Shown in pieces: positions 47,806-56,491 of a DNA stretch of 64,000 nt (position 1 is its first letter; the number at the start of each line of letters is the position of its first letter). Position numbers and translations under genes: made by a program. This DNA comes from CADEDH01 sp965263455. Its GTDB lineage: Bacteria; Actinomycetota; Acidimicrobiia; Acidimicrobiales; SZUA-35. The stretch lies in the NCBI GenBank assembly GCA_965263455.1, contig CBDHHN010000004.1, positions 62,001-126,000 on the forward strand, read 5' to 3'. Under the pieces are notes generated by a model, which saw only the letters and a list, made by a program, of their open reading frames with translations, was not told where the DNA came from and ran no database searches.

Positions 47806-48786
47806 TCATGTCGATGAATGTCTGTTGTCCTCGCCGTGGTCGGCCCCGGTGACCTCGGGCGGACCCACGATGGCCGGGTCGGGGGTGCCGACGACGTCGT
47901 GGTCCTTGTCGGGATAGTCGAGTTGGGCGAGCACGAATCGCAGGGCCTCGATCCGACCTCGCTTCTTGTCGTTGGAGCGGACCACGGTCCAGGGCGAGGT
48001 GGCCGTGCTGGTCCCGGCGAACATGGCGTCCTTGGCCGCGGTGTAGTCGTCCCACCGGTCGAGCGAGGCCAGGTCGTTGGGGCTCAACTTCCACTGCCGG
48101 ACGGGGTCGATGTGTCGGATGATGAAGCGCGTCACCTGTTCTCGACGCGACACCGAGAACCACAGCTTGACCAGGATGGTGCCCGAGTCGACCACCATCT
48201 GCTCCACCGCCGGAACCTGCTCCATGAACTGGTCGTACTGGGTCGGGGTGCAGAAGCCCATGACCCGCTCCACCACGGCCCGGTTGTACCAGGATCGGTC
48301 GAAGAGCGTGATCTCCCCGGCGGTGGGCAGCAGCGAGAGGTAGCGCTGGAAGTACCACTGCCCCCGCTCCCGTTCGGTCGGGATCCCGAGGGCGACGACG
48401 TGGGTCCCTCGGGGGTTGAGGTGCTCGGTGAACCGTTTGATGGTTCCGCCCTTGCCTGCGGCGTCACGCCCTTCGAACAGGACCACCAGCCGCTGCCCGT
48501 TGTCCTTGATCCAGGTCTGAGCCTTCAACAACTCGATCTGCAACAGCCGCTTGGTCCGCTCGTAGTCCTGGCGACCCAGCCGCTCCTCGTAGGGGTACCC
48601 CTCCAGCCAGGTGTCGGTCGGACGCCCGTCGGGGCCGATGAGGACCGGATCGTCGACCTCGTCGAAGGTCCCCTCGACCGACAGCCCCCGCTCCAGGAAT
48701 TCCTCCGGGCTCAACTCTCGGAGCCAACGGATGAGCTCGCCGGCTCCCACCGACACCAGGTCATGCGACTCGTGTTCCACCGTCAT
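47806..48786 (-). CDS. ppk2: Polyphosphate kinase 2
   Basis: 326 residues. Walker A FEGRDAAGKGGTIKRFTEHL, Walker B/lid LFDRSWYNRAVVERVMGF and the tail RWDDYTAAKDAMF all match PPK2. One domain only, so class I (nucleoside diphosphate phosphorylation with polyP) is the default; class II or III cannot be excluded. WKLSPNDLASLDRW is family-typical. Cytosolic; uses polyphosphate to make GTP/ATP or the reverse. Final ~25 residues (DHGEDNRHSST) are disordered. Confidence 0.93.
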   Translation of the reverse strand: MTVEHESHDLVSVGAGELIRWLRELSPEEFLERGLSVEGTFDEVDDPVLIGPDGRPTDTWLEGYPYEERLGRQDYERTKRLLQIELLKAQTWIKDNGQRLVVLFEGRDAAGKGGTIKRFTEHLNPRGTHVVALGIPTERERGQWYFQRYLSLLPTAGEITLFDRSWYNRAVVERVMGFCTPTQYDQFMEQVPAVEQMVVDSGTILVKLWFSVSRREQVTRFIIRHIDPVRQWKLSPNDLASLDRWDDYTAAKDAMFAGTSTATSPWTVVRSNDKKRGRIEALRFVLAQLDYPDKDHDVVGTPDPAIVGPPEVTGADHGEDNRHSST

Positions 48787-48874
48787 GGCCTCAATGAAAG
48801 CTCGTGGTCGCCCCGGGCGTCACCGACACCGGCCGGGATTCACCGACCGGTCATCTGCCTGTCATTCGGTGGCG

Positions 48875-49396
48875 TCAACTCGATGGCAGGCGGCGGAGCG
48901 TGGTGAGGCCATGGGCGGCCAGGGTGCCGAACTGCTCGAACCGGGTCGACACCAGAAAGGTGCGCCCCCGTTGGTGCTCCACCTCGCCCCGGATGGTGAA
49001 GGTGCCCTCCACGATCGGTTCGTAGTAGTCACATCGCAGGTTGATGGTGGTCAGCCAGTCGCGGGGCGCGGCGGGATCCCGGGATCGATCGTCGGCGTTG
49101 ACCGTGTGGAGGGACACGAAGTCGATGTAGGTGGTGGTGAACCCGCCGAACAGCTGACGTTGCGGGTTGAGCAGCGCCGGCGGGAGATGGGCCTCGACCC
49201 GGAGCAGTCCCGACCCCCGTTCGAGCACCCGCCACCGCCAGGCCTCGAGTACGTCGCCGGCGCCGTGGCCGGGGTCGACCAGCCGCTCGGGGTCGGCGGT
49301 CTGCCACGGCCTCGTCGGATCGGGGGCCGAGGACCCCACGGGGGTGTCCGTCGACGACGCTGTCCGGGCCTCGGGCCGGCCGTCATGGGCGTTCAC
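48875..49396 (-). CDS. PaaI-like hotdog-fold thioesterase
   Basis: 173 residues from GTG 49396. NPQRQLFGGFTTTYIDFVSL carries the hotdog helix with GG and the catalytic-type Asp; TTINLRCDYYEPIVEGTFTI and HQRGRTFLVSTRF are the long strands. Likely hydrolyses an acyl-CoA, substrate unknown. A TAGCGT -10 six bases before the GTG gives a leaderless transcript, divergent from the B12-binding regulator. Confidence 0.8.
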   Translation of the reverse strand: MNAHDGRPEARTASSTDTPVGSSAPDPTRPWQTADPERLVDPGHGAGDVLEAWRWRVLERGSGLLRVEAHLPPALLNPQRQLFGGFTTTYIDFVSLHTVNADDRSRDPAAPRDWLTTINLRCDYYEPIVEGTFTIRGEVEHQRGRTFLVSTRFEQFGTLAAHGLTTLRRLPSS

Positions 49397-49402
49397 CCGG
49401 CC

Positions 49403-49408
49403 ACGCTA
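49403..49408 (-). promoter_or_regulatory. Putative -10 element (TAGCGT), leaderless start
   Basis: On the minus strand TAGCGT lies six bases before GTG 49396. Confidence 0.5.
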
Positions 49409-49449
49409 GCGTCCGCGACGCGCCGCTTCGAACCTGGTCAGAACCGAAC

Positions 49450-49461
49450 CCGTACGTACGG
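49450..49461. promoter_or_regulatory. Perfect 12-bp palindrome in divergent promoter region
   Basis: CCGTACGTACGG lies in the 250-base gap between the thioesterase and the regulator gene, about 45 bases upstream of the thioesterase -10. It could be an operator for the adjacent regulator. Palindromes of this length also occur by chance in 64 kb. Confidence 0.3.
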
Positions 49462-49501
49462 ACGTCCAGGCCACCCGGGCGCGAGTCGTTCCATCCTGGT
49501 C

Positions 49502-49507
49502 TAGAAT
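49502..49507 (+). promoter_or_regulatory. Possible -10 element (TAGAAT) for the B12-binding regulator
   Basis: TAGAAT on the plus strand, 140 bases before ATG 49647, the best -10 match in the gap. It would leave a ~135-base leader. No convincing -35 is visible. Confidence 0.3.
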
Positions 49508-49646
49508 CGGCGGCAGGGGAGCAGCGCCAACCGGTCGACGATTCTGATGGTCTGATGGTCCCACTCCACGCCGCCGCATCCAGCACCTCCCCGTTCCCTC
49601 CCCCCTTCGCCCCCGATGCGCGTCGGGGAAGCGGTGCGGGTTCACC

Positions 49647-50576
49647 ATGACAACCGACGGCGAGGTTCGAGATCTTCGTCCACGGGCCCACGACGGCCGG
49701 GGTGACGACGACGCCCCCCGTGCCGAGGTCGGGTCGACCGGGTCGTTGAGCGTCAGGGCGGTGGCCGATCACCTCGGCGTCCACTACATGACGGCCTACC
49801 GATACATCCGGCTCGGTCTGCTCCCGGCGACGAAACGGGGAAACACCTGGCAGGTGTCCCGGGACGATCTGGCCGACTTCGAACGCCAGCGGGTCGACAT
49901 CTACCGCGGCTCGAAGGGCCCGGCGCTGCCGGAGTGGTCGCGTCGCTACCGGCAACGGCTGATGGCGGGCGATGCCACCGGCGCCTGGTCGGTGGTCCAT
50001 TCGTGCCGGGCCTCGGGGGTCGAGCTGATGGAGCTCTATCTCGACGTCATCTCCCCCGCCGCCACCGCAATCGGCGCCGACCCGGCCGCCGCCGGCGGCA
50101 ACCTGGCCGCCGACCACGAGGCGACCATGATCCTGCGCCAGCACCTGGGTCGACTGTCGGCCGGGTTCCTCCGGGCCGGCCGCCATCGGGGCACCGTGGT
50201 GTTGGGGTGCGCACCCGGGAACTTTCACGACATCGGGGTCACGATGGTGGCCGACCTGTTCACGGCCGCCGGGTTCCAGGTCAGGAACCTGGGAGCCAAC
50301 ACCCCGATCCAGGCCTTCCACCAGACGCTCGAGGGCGACGACCGAGTGCAGGCCGTGGGCCTCAGCCTGTCGGCCCCCGACCAGGTGGTGGCGACGGCAC
50401 AGCTGGTGGCCGACATCCGGGCCCTGAGGGACGACGTACCCATCGTCGTGGGCGGGCGGGCCGTCGGCGACCTGGTGGGCGACGACCTCGGGGCCGACCT
50501 GGTCACCGAGTCGGGCGCCTACGCCCTGACCTGGCTCGAAGCCCGGAGCACACCGAACCAGTCGGGCGCCGACTGA
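49647..50576 (+). CDS. MerR-like helix-turn-helix regulator with B12-binding domain
   Basis: 309 residues. Residues ~33-70 are an excisionase/MerR-type DNA-binding domain (LSVRAVADHLGVHYMTAYRYI, with NTWQVSRDDLADF after it). Residues ~95-165 are the B12-domain helical cap (ending NLAADHEATMILRQ). Residues ~180-300 are the cobalamin-binding Rossmann domain, with NFHDIG in place of DxHxxG and a GGRAVGD loop. This is the CarH/LitR architecture. However, the Trp of the Wx9EH light-sensing motif is absent (Pro/Ala there) and Glu is Asp. Light sensing by adenosylcobalamin is therefore doubtful; another corrinoid or ligand response is possible. Confidence 0.82.
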   Translation: MTTDGEVRDLRPRAHDGRGDDDAPRAEVGSTGSLSVRAVADHLGVHYMTAYRYIRLGLLPATKRGNTWQVSRDDLADFERQRVDIYRGSKGPALPEWSRRYRQRLMAGDATGAWSVVHSCRASGVELMELYLDVISPAATAIGADPAAAGGNLAADHEATMILRQHLGRLSAGFLRAGRHRGTVVLGCAPGNFHDIGVTMVADLFTAAGFQVRNLGANTPIQAFHQTLEGDDRVQAVGLSLSAPDQVVATAQLVADIRALRDDVPIVVGGRAVGDLVGDDLGADLVTESGAYALTWLEARSTPNQSGAD

Positions 50577-50638
50577 CCCTCCTCACCCGGGCCCCCAACC
50601 GTTCGACCCGTTGACCCCGGTCGGTCATCGACGGTGGC

Positions 50639-50644
50639 TAGGGT
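50639..50644 (+). promoter_or_regulatory. Putative -10 element (TAGGGT), leaderless start
   Basis: TAGGGT ends seven bases before ATG 50652. A TTGACC at 50611 is 22 bases upstream, longer than the ideal spacer. Confidence 0.5.
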
Positions 50645-50651
50645 CCGGGGC

Positions 50652-51185
50652 ATGAGCCAACAACACATCGACATCTGGAACAGCAGCGCCGACGCCTTCA
50701 GTGCCCGCTTCGACGCCATCACCGACGAGCAGTGGAGCGCCACCACCCCGTGCGAGGGTTGGACCGTCCGCGAGCTCGTGGACCACGCCGTCGGCGTCCA
50801 GTCCCAGTACCTGGGTGGTCTGGTGGGGGCCGAGATCCCCGAAGGCGCCGACTGGCCCACCGCCCGCGACGCCATCCGGACCGCGCTCGGCGCCGAGGGG
50901 GCCCTGGAGGGCACCACCGAGATGGGTCCCATGGGAACCGTGCCCAAGACCGTCCCCATGGGCGTGTCGGCCAGTGACCTCCTGATCCACACCTGGGACC
51001 TGGCCCGGGCCATCGGGGCCGACGAGACCCTGCCCGCCGGACCGGTCTCGGCCGCCTACGCCGGCCTCCAGCGGTTCCCGGAGCAGGCCATGCGGGCCGA
51101 GGGCATGTTCGGCGCCGCCGTCGAGTGCGCCGACGACGCCGACGAGCAGACCCGGATGCTCGCCTTCGCCGGCCGCACCGTCTGA
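50652..51185 (+). CDS. DinB/MDMPI-like (TIGR03086-type) protein
   Basis: 177 residues. TTPCEGWTVRELVDHAVG is the signature of the mycothiol-dependent maleylpyruvate isomerase N-domain/TIGR03086 group; the His here and IHTWDLARAIG supply the DinB-like metal site. Members are common in actinobacteria and are thought to use mycothiol as co-substrate; the reaction is unknown. The ATG was chosen over an upstream ATG at 50634 because of the leaderless -10. Confidence 0.8.
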   Translation: MSQQHIDIWNSSADAFSARFDAITDEQWSATTPCEGWTVRELVDHAVGVQSQYLGGLVGAEIPEGADWPTARDAIRTALGAEGALEGTTEMGPMGTVPKTVPMGVSASDLLIHTWDLARAIGADETLPAGPVSAAYAGLQRFPEQAMRAEGMFGAAVECADDADEQTRMLAFAGRTV

Positions 51186-51198
51186 GCCGTCCCCCGGT

Positions 51199-51226
51199 CC
51201 GGTCCGGTTCTCTGGAGCCGGACCGG
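51199..51226. terminator. Hairpin between convergent genes
   Basis: CCGGTCCGG and CCGGACCGG form a perfect 9-bp stem around a ten-base loop, between the DinB-like gene (plus) and the methyltransferase gene (minus). No T-run. Likely a bidirectional terminator. Confidence 0.55.
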
Positions 51227-51280
51227 CCGTCCGGGACCGCCGGTCCCGCGGCCGTCCCTGAGTCCGGACCCGGTCGACGG

Positions 51281-51904
51281 TCAGGCCGGGGCGCGAACCT
51301 GGATGACGTGGTAGTCCCAGCCGTCGGCGGCGTCTTCCCATCGCTCCGACCGTTCGACCGTCCCGCCCGCCGCCACCAGGCGGGTGTTGTCGCCCAGACC
51401 GCGCAGGTGGAACGGTCGACGGCGATCGGGGATCTCCCCCGTCCGCACCACCGACGTCTCCTCCTCACGGCCCCAGAGGGCGACCAGGAGCGGAGCGCCC
51501 GGCACCAGCACCCGCATCATCTCCTCGACGGCCCGGCGGGCGTCGTCGGCGTCGAGGTGCATGAGGGTGCTGAGCGACCAGCCGGCGTCGATCGACGACG
51601 ATCGGAGCGGCACGGCGGTGATCGAGGCGGGCACGACCCGAAGGCCGGCCTCGGCCGCCAGGCGAGCGTTGCCCAGGGCGAGGTCGACGCCGACCACCTC
51701 GTGCCCGGCCTCCCGGAACGCCCCGGCGTCCCGGCCAGGGCCCGAGCCGAAGTCGATCACCGACCGTCGTCCCTCCCGGCTCAGGAGGTGGAGGAAGTCG
51801 TCGCGGACCTCGACCCGCCCGGCTCGCAGCGGCTGGCCCACCCGGTATCGCAGGATGGCCTCCTGCTCGTAGTAGGCCCGCAGTTCGTCGTCGTCCCCGG
51901 TCAC
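51281..51904 (-). CDS. SAM-dependent methyltransferase (class I)
   Basis: 207 residues from GTG 51904. SVIDFGSGPGRDAGAFREAG is motif I with the SAM-binding Gly loop, VVGVDLALGN is motif II, and LSTLMHLDADDARRAVEEMM is typical of the Methyltransf_11/25 group. Substrate not evident. A TACCGT -10 seven bases upstream supports this start; the frame is open upstream only as a shadow of the dehydrogenase gene. Confidence 0.85.
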   Translation of the reverse strand: MTGDDDELRAYYEQEAILRYRVGQPLRAGRVEVRDDFLHLLSREGRRSVIDFGSGPGRDAGAFREAGHEVVGVDLALGNARLAAEAGLRVVPASITAVPLRSSSIDAGWSLSTLMHLDADDARRAVEEMMRVLVPGAPLLVALWGREEETSVVRTGEIPDRRRPFHLRGLGDNTRLVAAGGTVERSERWEDAADGWDYHVIQVRAPA

Positions 51905-51911
51905 GGGGTAG

Positions 51912-51917
51912 ACGGTA
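51912..51917 (-). promoter_or_regulatory. Putative -10 element (TACCGT), leaderless start
   Basis: On the minus strand TACCGT ends seven bases before GTG 51904. Confidence 0.5.
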
Positions 51918-51966
51918 GCGGCCGTCGCCGGTCCGCTCCGTCCGGCCCGAACGACGGCGACGGCTC

Positions 51967-53049
51967 CTACGGGATGAGGACGAACTTGCCCACGTGGCGG
52001 CGTTCGAGGAACACCTGCTGGGCCTCGACGATGTCGACCAGGGGGAACGTCCCGGCCAGGACCGGTCGGATCTCCCCCCGCTCGACGTAGCCGACCAGAT
52101 TCCCGAACACCGGCTCGTCCCAGGCGGTGCAGCCGAGCAGTCGGAGATCCCGGAGGTAGCAGGTGCGGAGGTCGAAGGGGACGACGGGACCGCCGACGGC
52201 GCCCGACGACACATAGCGGCCACCTCGCCGCAGGGCGGCCAGGGCGTCGGCGAAGCCGGGGCCGACGACGTTGTCGACGACGACGTCGACCGAGTCGGCC
52301 GAGGGCGTCGCTCCGCGTTCGACCACGGTTGTCGCCCCCAGGGCTCGAACCGCCGACCGCTTGGCCGCCGACACCACGGCGGTGACCTCGGCCCCGCGGC
52401 GCCGGGCCAGTTGGACCGCCGCCGACCCCACGCCGCCCGAGGCGCCGGTGATCAGCACGTGGTCGCCCTCGCCGACCTCGGCCCGGTGCAGCATGTTCTC
52501 GGCCGTGCCGTAGGCGCACGGAAGGGAGCCCAGTTCGGCGTCCGTCCAGTCGCAATCGACGGGAAACACCTCGGTCGACGGCACCGTGACGTACTGGGCG
52601 AAGGCGCCATCGAAATCCGAGCCCATCCACACGTTCTCCAGGGAGGAGAAGCCGTCGGGACGCATACAGGGCCGGACCAGGACCCGCCGCCCCACCAGCC
52701 GAGGATCGGCGGCGGCCCCGACGGCGTCGACCACGCCGCAGCAGTCGGTGCCCTGGATCAGCGGGAAGGGGGTGGCCTCGTTCCACCCACCATCGGAGGG
52801 CGCCGCCGCCTTGGTCCCGGACACCGCCGTGGAGGCGTCGTCGGTCGAGGTCGTCACCGCTGACGAGTACCACCCGAGGCGGGTGTTGATCTCGGTGTTG
52901 TTCATCCCGGCAGCCAGCACCCGCACCAGAACCTCACGGGGACCCGGCTCGGGCACGGGGACCTGACGGACCTCGAGCTTGTCGAACCCGCCGGGACCGG
53001 TGGTAACGACGGCGGTCATGGTCCGGGGAGCCGGGGTGGAGGGGGCCAT
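51967..53049 (-). CDS. Zinc-less alcohol dehydrogenase / quinone oxidoreductase-like protein
   Basis: 360 residues from ATG 53049; ATG 53019 (ten residues shorter, MTAVVTTGPGG) is an equally good start, and neither has a clear ribosome-binding site. GroES-like N-domain (EVLVRVLAAGMNNTEINTRL, GTDCCGVVDAVG) and Rossmann domain (DHVLITGASGGVGSAAVQLA) match the MDR superfamily, NADPH-using branch. An insertion rich in Ser/Asp follows NTRLGWYSSAV. The C-terminus FLERRHVGKFVLIP is typical. Substrate unknown. It follows the permease gene by ~50 bases. Confidence 0.85.
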   Translation of the reverse strand: MAPSTPAPRTMTAVVTTGPGGFDKLEVRQVPVPEPGPREVLVRVLAAGMNNTEINTRLGWYSSAVTTSTDDASTAVSGTKAAAPSDGGWNEATPFPLIQGTDCCGVVDAVGAAADPRLVGRRVLVRPCMRPDGFSSLENVWMGSDFDGAFAQYVTVPSTEVFPVDCDWTDAELGSLPCAYGTAENMLHRAEVGEGDHVLITGASGGVGSAAVQLARRRGAEVTAVVSAAKRSAVRALGATTVVERGATPSADSVDVVVDNVVGPGFADALAALRRGGRYVSSGAVGGPVVPFDLRTCYLRDLRLLGCTAWDEPVFGNLVGYVERGEIRPVLAGTFPLVDIVEAQQVFLERRHVGKFVLIP

Positions 53050-53101
53050 GGCGCCACGGTGCCATGGCGCCGACGGGCGGACCGAATCGGCTCCGGGCGG
53101 G

Positions 53102-53917
53102 TCAGGTCCCCCGGCTCGGAGCGTGTTGCTCCGGTCGACGGCCGGCGGATGGCACCTCCAACGCTCGGCCGAGGCGGGCGGCCAGATACCCGGTGGCCAC
53201 GATGGCGATGCCGGGGACGAGGGCCACCAGGGGGTGGCGTTCCAGTTCATCGACGCCCCGGGCCAACATCGCCCCCCATTCGGAGGTCGGGGGCTGGGGA
53301 CCAAGGCCCAGGAACGAGAGGCCGGACAGCAGGAGCAGCTTCCCCGGGAACCGGAGGAAGGCGTGGGCGATGAGTGGACGAGCGGCGTTGGGCAAGAGGG
53401 TGAGGCCGATGAAGCGAACCGGGCCCACGCCCGACATCTGGGCCGCGACCACGTAGTCGGCCCCCAGCAACCGGCCCACGATCTCGAACGAGAGCCGGGC
53501 GAAGGGAAGCCAGCCGAGGGCGATCACGGCGATGACCAGGGCCGCCAGATTGGTGCCCAGGATCGAGACCACGATGAGGGCGACCACGATCTCGGGCACG
53601 GCGACCAGGGAGTCGGTGACGAGGACAAGGGCCGAGCCCGCGGTGCCGCCCCGCCAGGCGGCGAACGTCCCCAGCAGCGTGCCGATCACGGCGGTGGCGA
53701 GCAGGGCGGCGCTGGCCGAGCCCACGGTGATGAAGGCGCCGTGGACGAGACGGGTCAGCAGGTCGCGACCCAACTCGTCGGTGCCGAGGGGAGCCGAGCG
53801 GGAGGGTCCGGCGAAGCGGTTGGCCAGATCGATGGCCTCGGGATCGTGGGTGAGGGCCCACCAACCCAGGACGACGGTCACACCCAGCACGGCGATGCCG
53901 GTCAGCCGTCGCCTCAC
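53102..53917 (-). CDS. Oligopeptide/nickel-type ABC transporter permease (DppC-like)
   Basis: 271 residues from GTG 53917 (GTGA overlap). FAGPSRSAPLGTDELGRDLLTR is the DppC N-terminal loop, and VSILGTNLAALVIAVIALGW plus GADYVVAAQMSG form the EAA-like region. About five or six helices. Pairs with the DppB-like permease. Basic C-terminal tail. Confidence 0.9.
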   Translation of the reverse strand: MRRRLTGIAVLGVTVVLGWWALTHDPEAIDLANRFAGPSRSAPLGTDELGRDLLTRLVHGAFITVGSASAALLATAVIGTLLGTFAAWRGGTAGSALVLVTDSLVAVPEIVVALIVVSILGTNLAALVIAVIALGWLPFARLSFEIVGRLLGADYVVAAQMSGVGPVRFIGLTLLPNAARPLIAHAFLRFPGKLLLLSGLSFLGLGPQPPTSEWGAMLARGVDELERHPLVALVPGIAIVATGYLAARLGRALEVPSAGRRPEQHAPSRGT

Positions 53918-54849
53918 CCCTCACGCTCCGGCGGACTGAGCAGGGCCGACAATCCGTCGCCGACCAGGCCCACACCGATGCCCACGGCCACCGCCACCAA
54001 CAGGCCGCCCTGGAACATGGGGACGTCGGCCGTGATCACGGCGGTGTAGAGCAGGCGGCCCAGGCCCGGCACCCCGAGGATGACTTCGGCGATGACGGCG
54101 CCACCCAACAGCCCGGCGACGAACAGCGAGCCGAGGGTGAGGACCCCGACCAGCGACACCCGGGCGGCGTGGACCCACACCACCCGTCGCCACGGCAGAC
54201 CCTTGGCCAAGGCGGTGCGGATGTAGGGCTGCTCGAGGGTGTCGAGCATCTCGGACCGGACGACCTGGGAGAACAGGGCGATGGGACCGACCCCGAGGGC
54301 CAGCACGGGGAGGATCAGGTGCTCGGGTCGCCCCCAACCGCTGGTGGGAACCAGGTTGAGGCGCAGGGCGACCACGTAGACCAGGATCGGCGTGAGGACG
54401 TGGACCGGCACCGCCACCAGCACCCGGGCCGCGCCCGTGATCACCCGGTCCGGCCACCGGTTCTCGTTGGCCGCCGCCACCACCCCCAGGACGGAGGCGA
54501 TGACGACGGCCGAGCCGATGGCGAGGGCGACGACCGTGCCGGACACGATCGTCGCCCGCCAGACCTGCGGCCACACCGCGGTCCGGGACACGTTCGACCG
54601 GCCGAAATCGCCGGTCGCGATATCGGCCAGGTAGCGCCCGTAGCGGACGGGCAGCGGGTCGTCGAGGCCCAACTCGGCCGAGATGGCGGCCAGCGTCTCC
54701 GCGTCCGGCTCGGCGTCCTCCGACCTCGCGAACAGGGTGGCCCGGGCCTGGTCCACCCCCTGCAACTCCGGCAGCATGAACGCGAAGAAGGAGAACGCCA
54801 ACAGCAGGAACGGCGCGCTGAGCAGCCGCTGGAGCCGCGACGACCGCAT
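53914..54849 (-). CDS. Oligopeptide/nickel-type ABC transporter permease (DppB-like)
   Basis: 311 residues. LGLDDPLPVRYGRYLADIATGDFG is the DppB periplasmic loop (seen across residues ~60-85), and RTALAKGLPWRRVVWVHAAR is the EAA loop that contacts the ATPase. Six helices. Starts five bases after the binding-protein stop, so co-transcribed. Confidence 0.9.
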   Translation of the reverse strand: MRSSRLQRLLSAPFLLLAFSFFAFMLPELQGVDQARATLFARSEDAEPDAETLAAISAELGLDDPLPVRYGRYLADIATGDFGRSNVSRTAVWPQVWRATIVSGTVVALAIGSAVVIASVLGVVAAANENRWPDRVITGAARVLVAVPVHVLTPILVYVVALRLNLVPTSGWGRPEHLILPVLALGVGPIALFSQVVRSEMLDTLEQPYIRTALAKGLPWRRVVWVHAARVSLVGVLTLGSLFVAGLLGGAVIAEVILGVPGLGRLLYTAVITADVPMFQGGLLVAVAVGIGVGLVGDGLSALLSPPEREG

Positions 54850-54853
54850 CGGG

Positions 54854-56491
54854 CTAGCTGGCCAACGACACCTGGGAGGTGAGGAGTCGGCTCTCGAACG
54901 GATCGATCACCAGCCCCTCGACGTCGGTCCGGGCGGCGTACCGGGCCCGATCGTGCACCAGGGGGAAGCCCACGTTCTCATCGGCCAGCAACTGAGCGGC
55001 CTGGCCGAACAGGGCCTGACGGTCGGCCCCCGACTCGGCCCCGCTGAGGTCGGCCACGAGGGCGTCGAACTCATCGGAGCAGTACAGGTTGAGGTTGTAG
55101 CCCCCGTCGCAGGTGAAGTCGCTGGTGAGGACGGCGCCGGCGTCGGCGATATCGAAGTAGTAGCCGCGGGAGAGCAGGAACAGGTCGTGCTCACCGTTGA
55201 ACACCCGCTCCTCGAGCGGCGTGTACTCCCCGACCTCGATCTCGACGTCGAATCCGGCCGCCTCGAGCTGAGCCTGGACCACGGTGGCCATGTCGGGCAG
55301 CTCGGGTCGGCTGGCGTAGGTCCAGACCTTGACCGAACGGTTGGCGTCATCGACACCGTCCAACAGCGCGGCCGCCTGCTCCACGGCATCCGCCGGATCA
55401 GGCTCGGTCTGGGGGGCCCAGTCGTTCTCCTCGCCGAAGTAGCTGCGGGCCGGGGCGAACTGGCCCTCGAGCAGACCGTCGGCGATGGCAACCTCGTCGA
55501 TGGCGAGGCTGACGGCCTCCCGGACGGCCGGGTCCGACATCGGCCCGCTGACGGTGTTGGCGTACAGCGAGGCGGTCCGGGGCAGGCTGAACCGGATCAG
55601 GTCCACGTCGGCGTCGGCGTCAACGGCCTCGAGATCGGGCAGGGCGATGCCGTCGACGACGTCGACCTCGTCGGCTCGGATGGCGGCGGCCCGGGACCCG
55701 GCGTCGGGCAGGAAGCGGAACACGGCCCCTTCCAGCTGAGCCACGTCGCCCCAGTAGTCGTCGAAGCGCTCGACGGTCAGCGAATCAGGAGGGGTGAAGT
55801 CGGTGACGGCAAACGGTCCGGTCCCGATGGGCTCGGTCGGCTCCGAGTCGTAGGCGGCGGGGGCCAGGATCACCATCGAGCGGCTGGAGAGGCGGAGGGG
55901 CAGGATCGGATCGGGGTCCGAGGTGATGATCCTGACCGTCAGATCGTCGACGATCTCGGTCGTCAGTTCGAGGCCGCCGAGGCTTCGGGGCGGGGCCGCC
56001 ACCCCGGTGATGTAGGCGATGGCGGTCTCGACGGCGGACGCGTCGAAGGCCGAACCGTCGTGGAACGTCACACCGGACCGCAGGGTGAACTCCCAGGTCG
56101 TATCGTCGATGCGCTCCCACGACTCGGCCAGGGACGGCCCCGGTGCGCCGCTGTCGTCGGCGCGAACCAAGCCCTCGGTCACCGCCGCCTTGGCCAGGAT
56201 CGAGGAGTCGTCCGACTCGATGGCGAGACCGGAGTCGGGGCCGAACTGCAGGCCGACCCGAAGAACGCCGCCGTCGCCCGCATCGTCTGCGGACGCCGCC
56301 GAGTCGTCGGCATCGGCCTCGTCGCCGGCGTCGGCATCGGCGTCGTCGCCGTCGCTTCCCTCCGCCGGTGTCTCGCTGGTGCCGTCTTCGGCGTCGGCAT
56401 CGGACTCGTCGTCCGAGCCGCAGGCGGCGGCGGTCAGGGCCAAGGCCAGGATCATGGCCAGCAGGGCCATCAGTCTGTTGGTTTGTCGCAT
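54854..56491 (-). CDS. ABC transporter substrate-binding lipoprotein (family 5)
   Basis: 545 residues. Signal MRQTNRLMALLAMILALALT with lipobox TAAAC, then a ~50-residue Asp/Glu/Ala-rich linker, then the DppA/OppA fold (LAESWERIDDTTWEFTLRSG, FHDGSAFDASAVETAI, GTGPFAVTDF). AGAGGAG lies just upstream of ATG 56491. The ligand may be a peptide, nickel-chelate or glycoside; sequence alone does not decide. Its start lies inside the 3' end of the ATPase gene (22-base overlap). Confidence 0.9.
   Translation of the reverse strand: MRQTNRLMALLAMILALALTAAACGSDDESDADAEDGTSETPAEGSDGDDADADAGDEADADDSAASADDAGDGGVLRVGLQFGPDSGLAIESDDSSILAKAAVTEGLVRADDSGAPGPSLAESWERIDDTTWEFTLRSGVTFHDGSAFDASAVETAIAYITGVAAPPRSLGGLELTTEIVDDLTVRIITSDPDPILPLRLSSRSMVILAPAAYDSEPTEPIGTGPFAVTDFTPPDSLTVERFDDYWGDVAQLEGAVFRFLPDAGSRAAAIRADEVDVVDGIALPDLEAVDADADVDLIRFSLPRTASLYANTVSGPMSDPAVREAVSLAIDEVAIADGLLEGQFAPARSYFGEENDWAPQTEPDPADAVEQAAALLDGVDDANRSVKVWTYASRPELPDMATVVQAQLEAAGFDVEIEVGEYTPLEERVFNGEHDLFLLSRGYYFDIADAGAVLTSDFTCDGGYNLNLYCSDEFDALVADLSGAESGADRQALFGQAAQLLADENVGFPLVHDRARYAARTDVEGLVIDPFESRLLTSQVSLAS

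Noticed and set aside
49647..50576. Light-sensing CarH photoreceptor
   Set aside because: The Trp of the Wx9EH motif is absent, so I only call a B12-binding MerR-like regulator.
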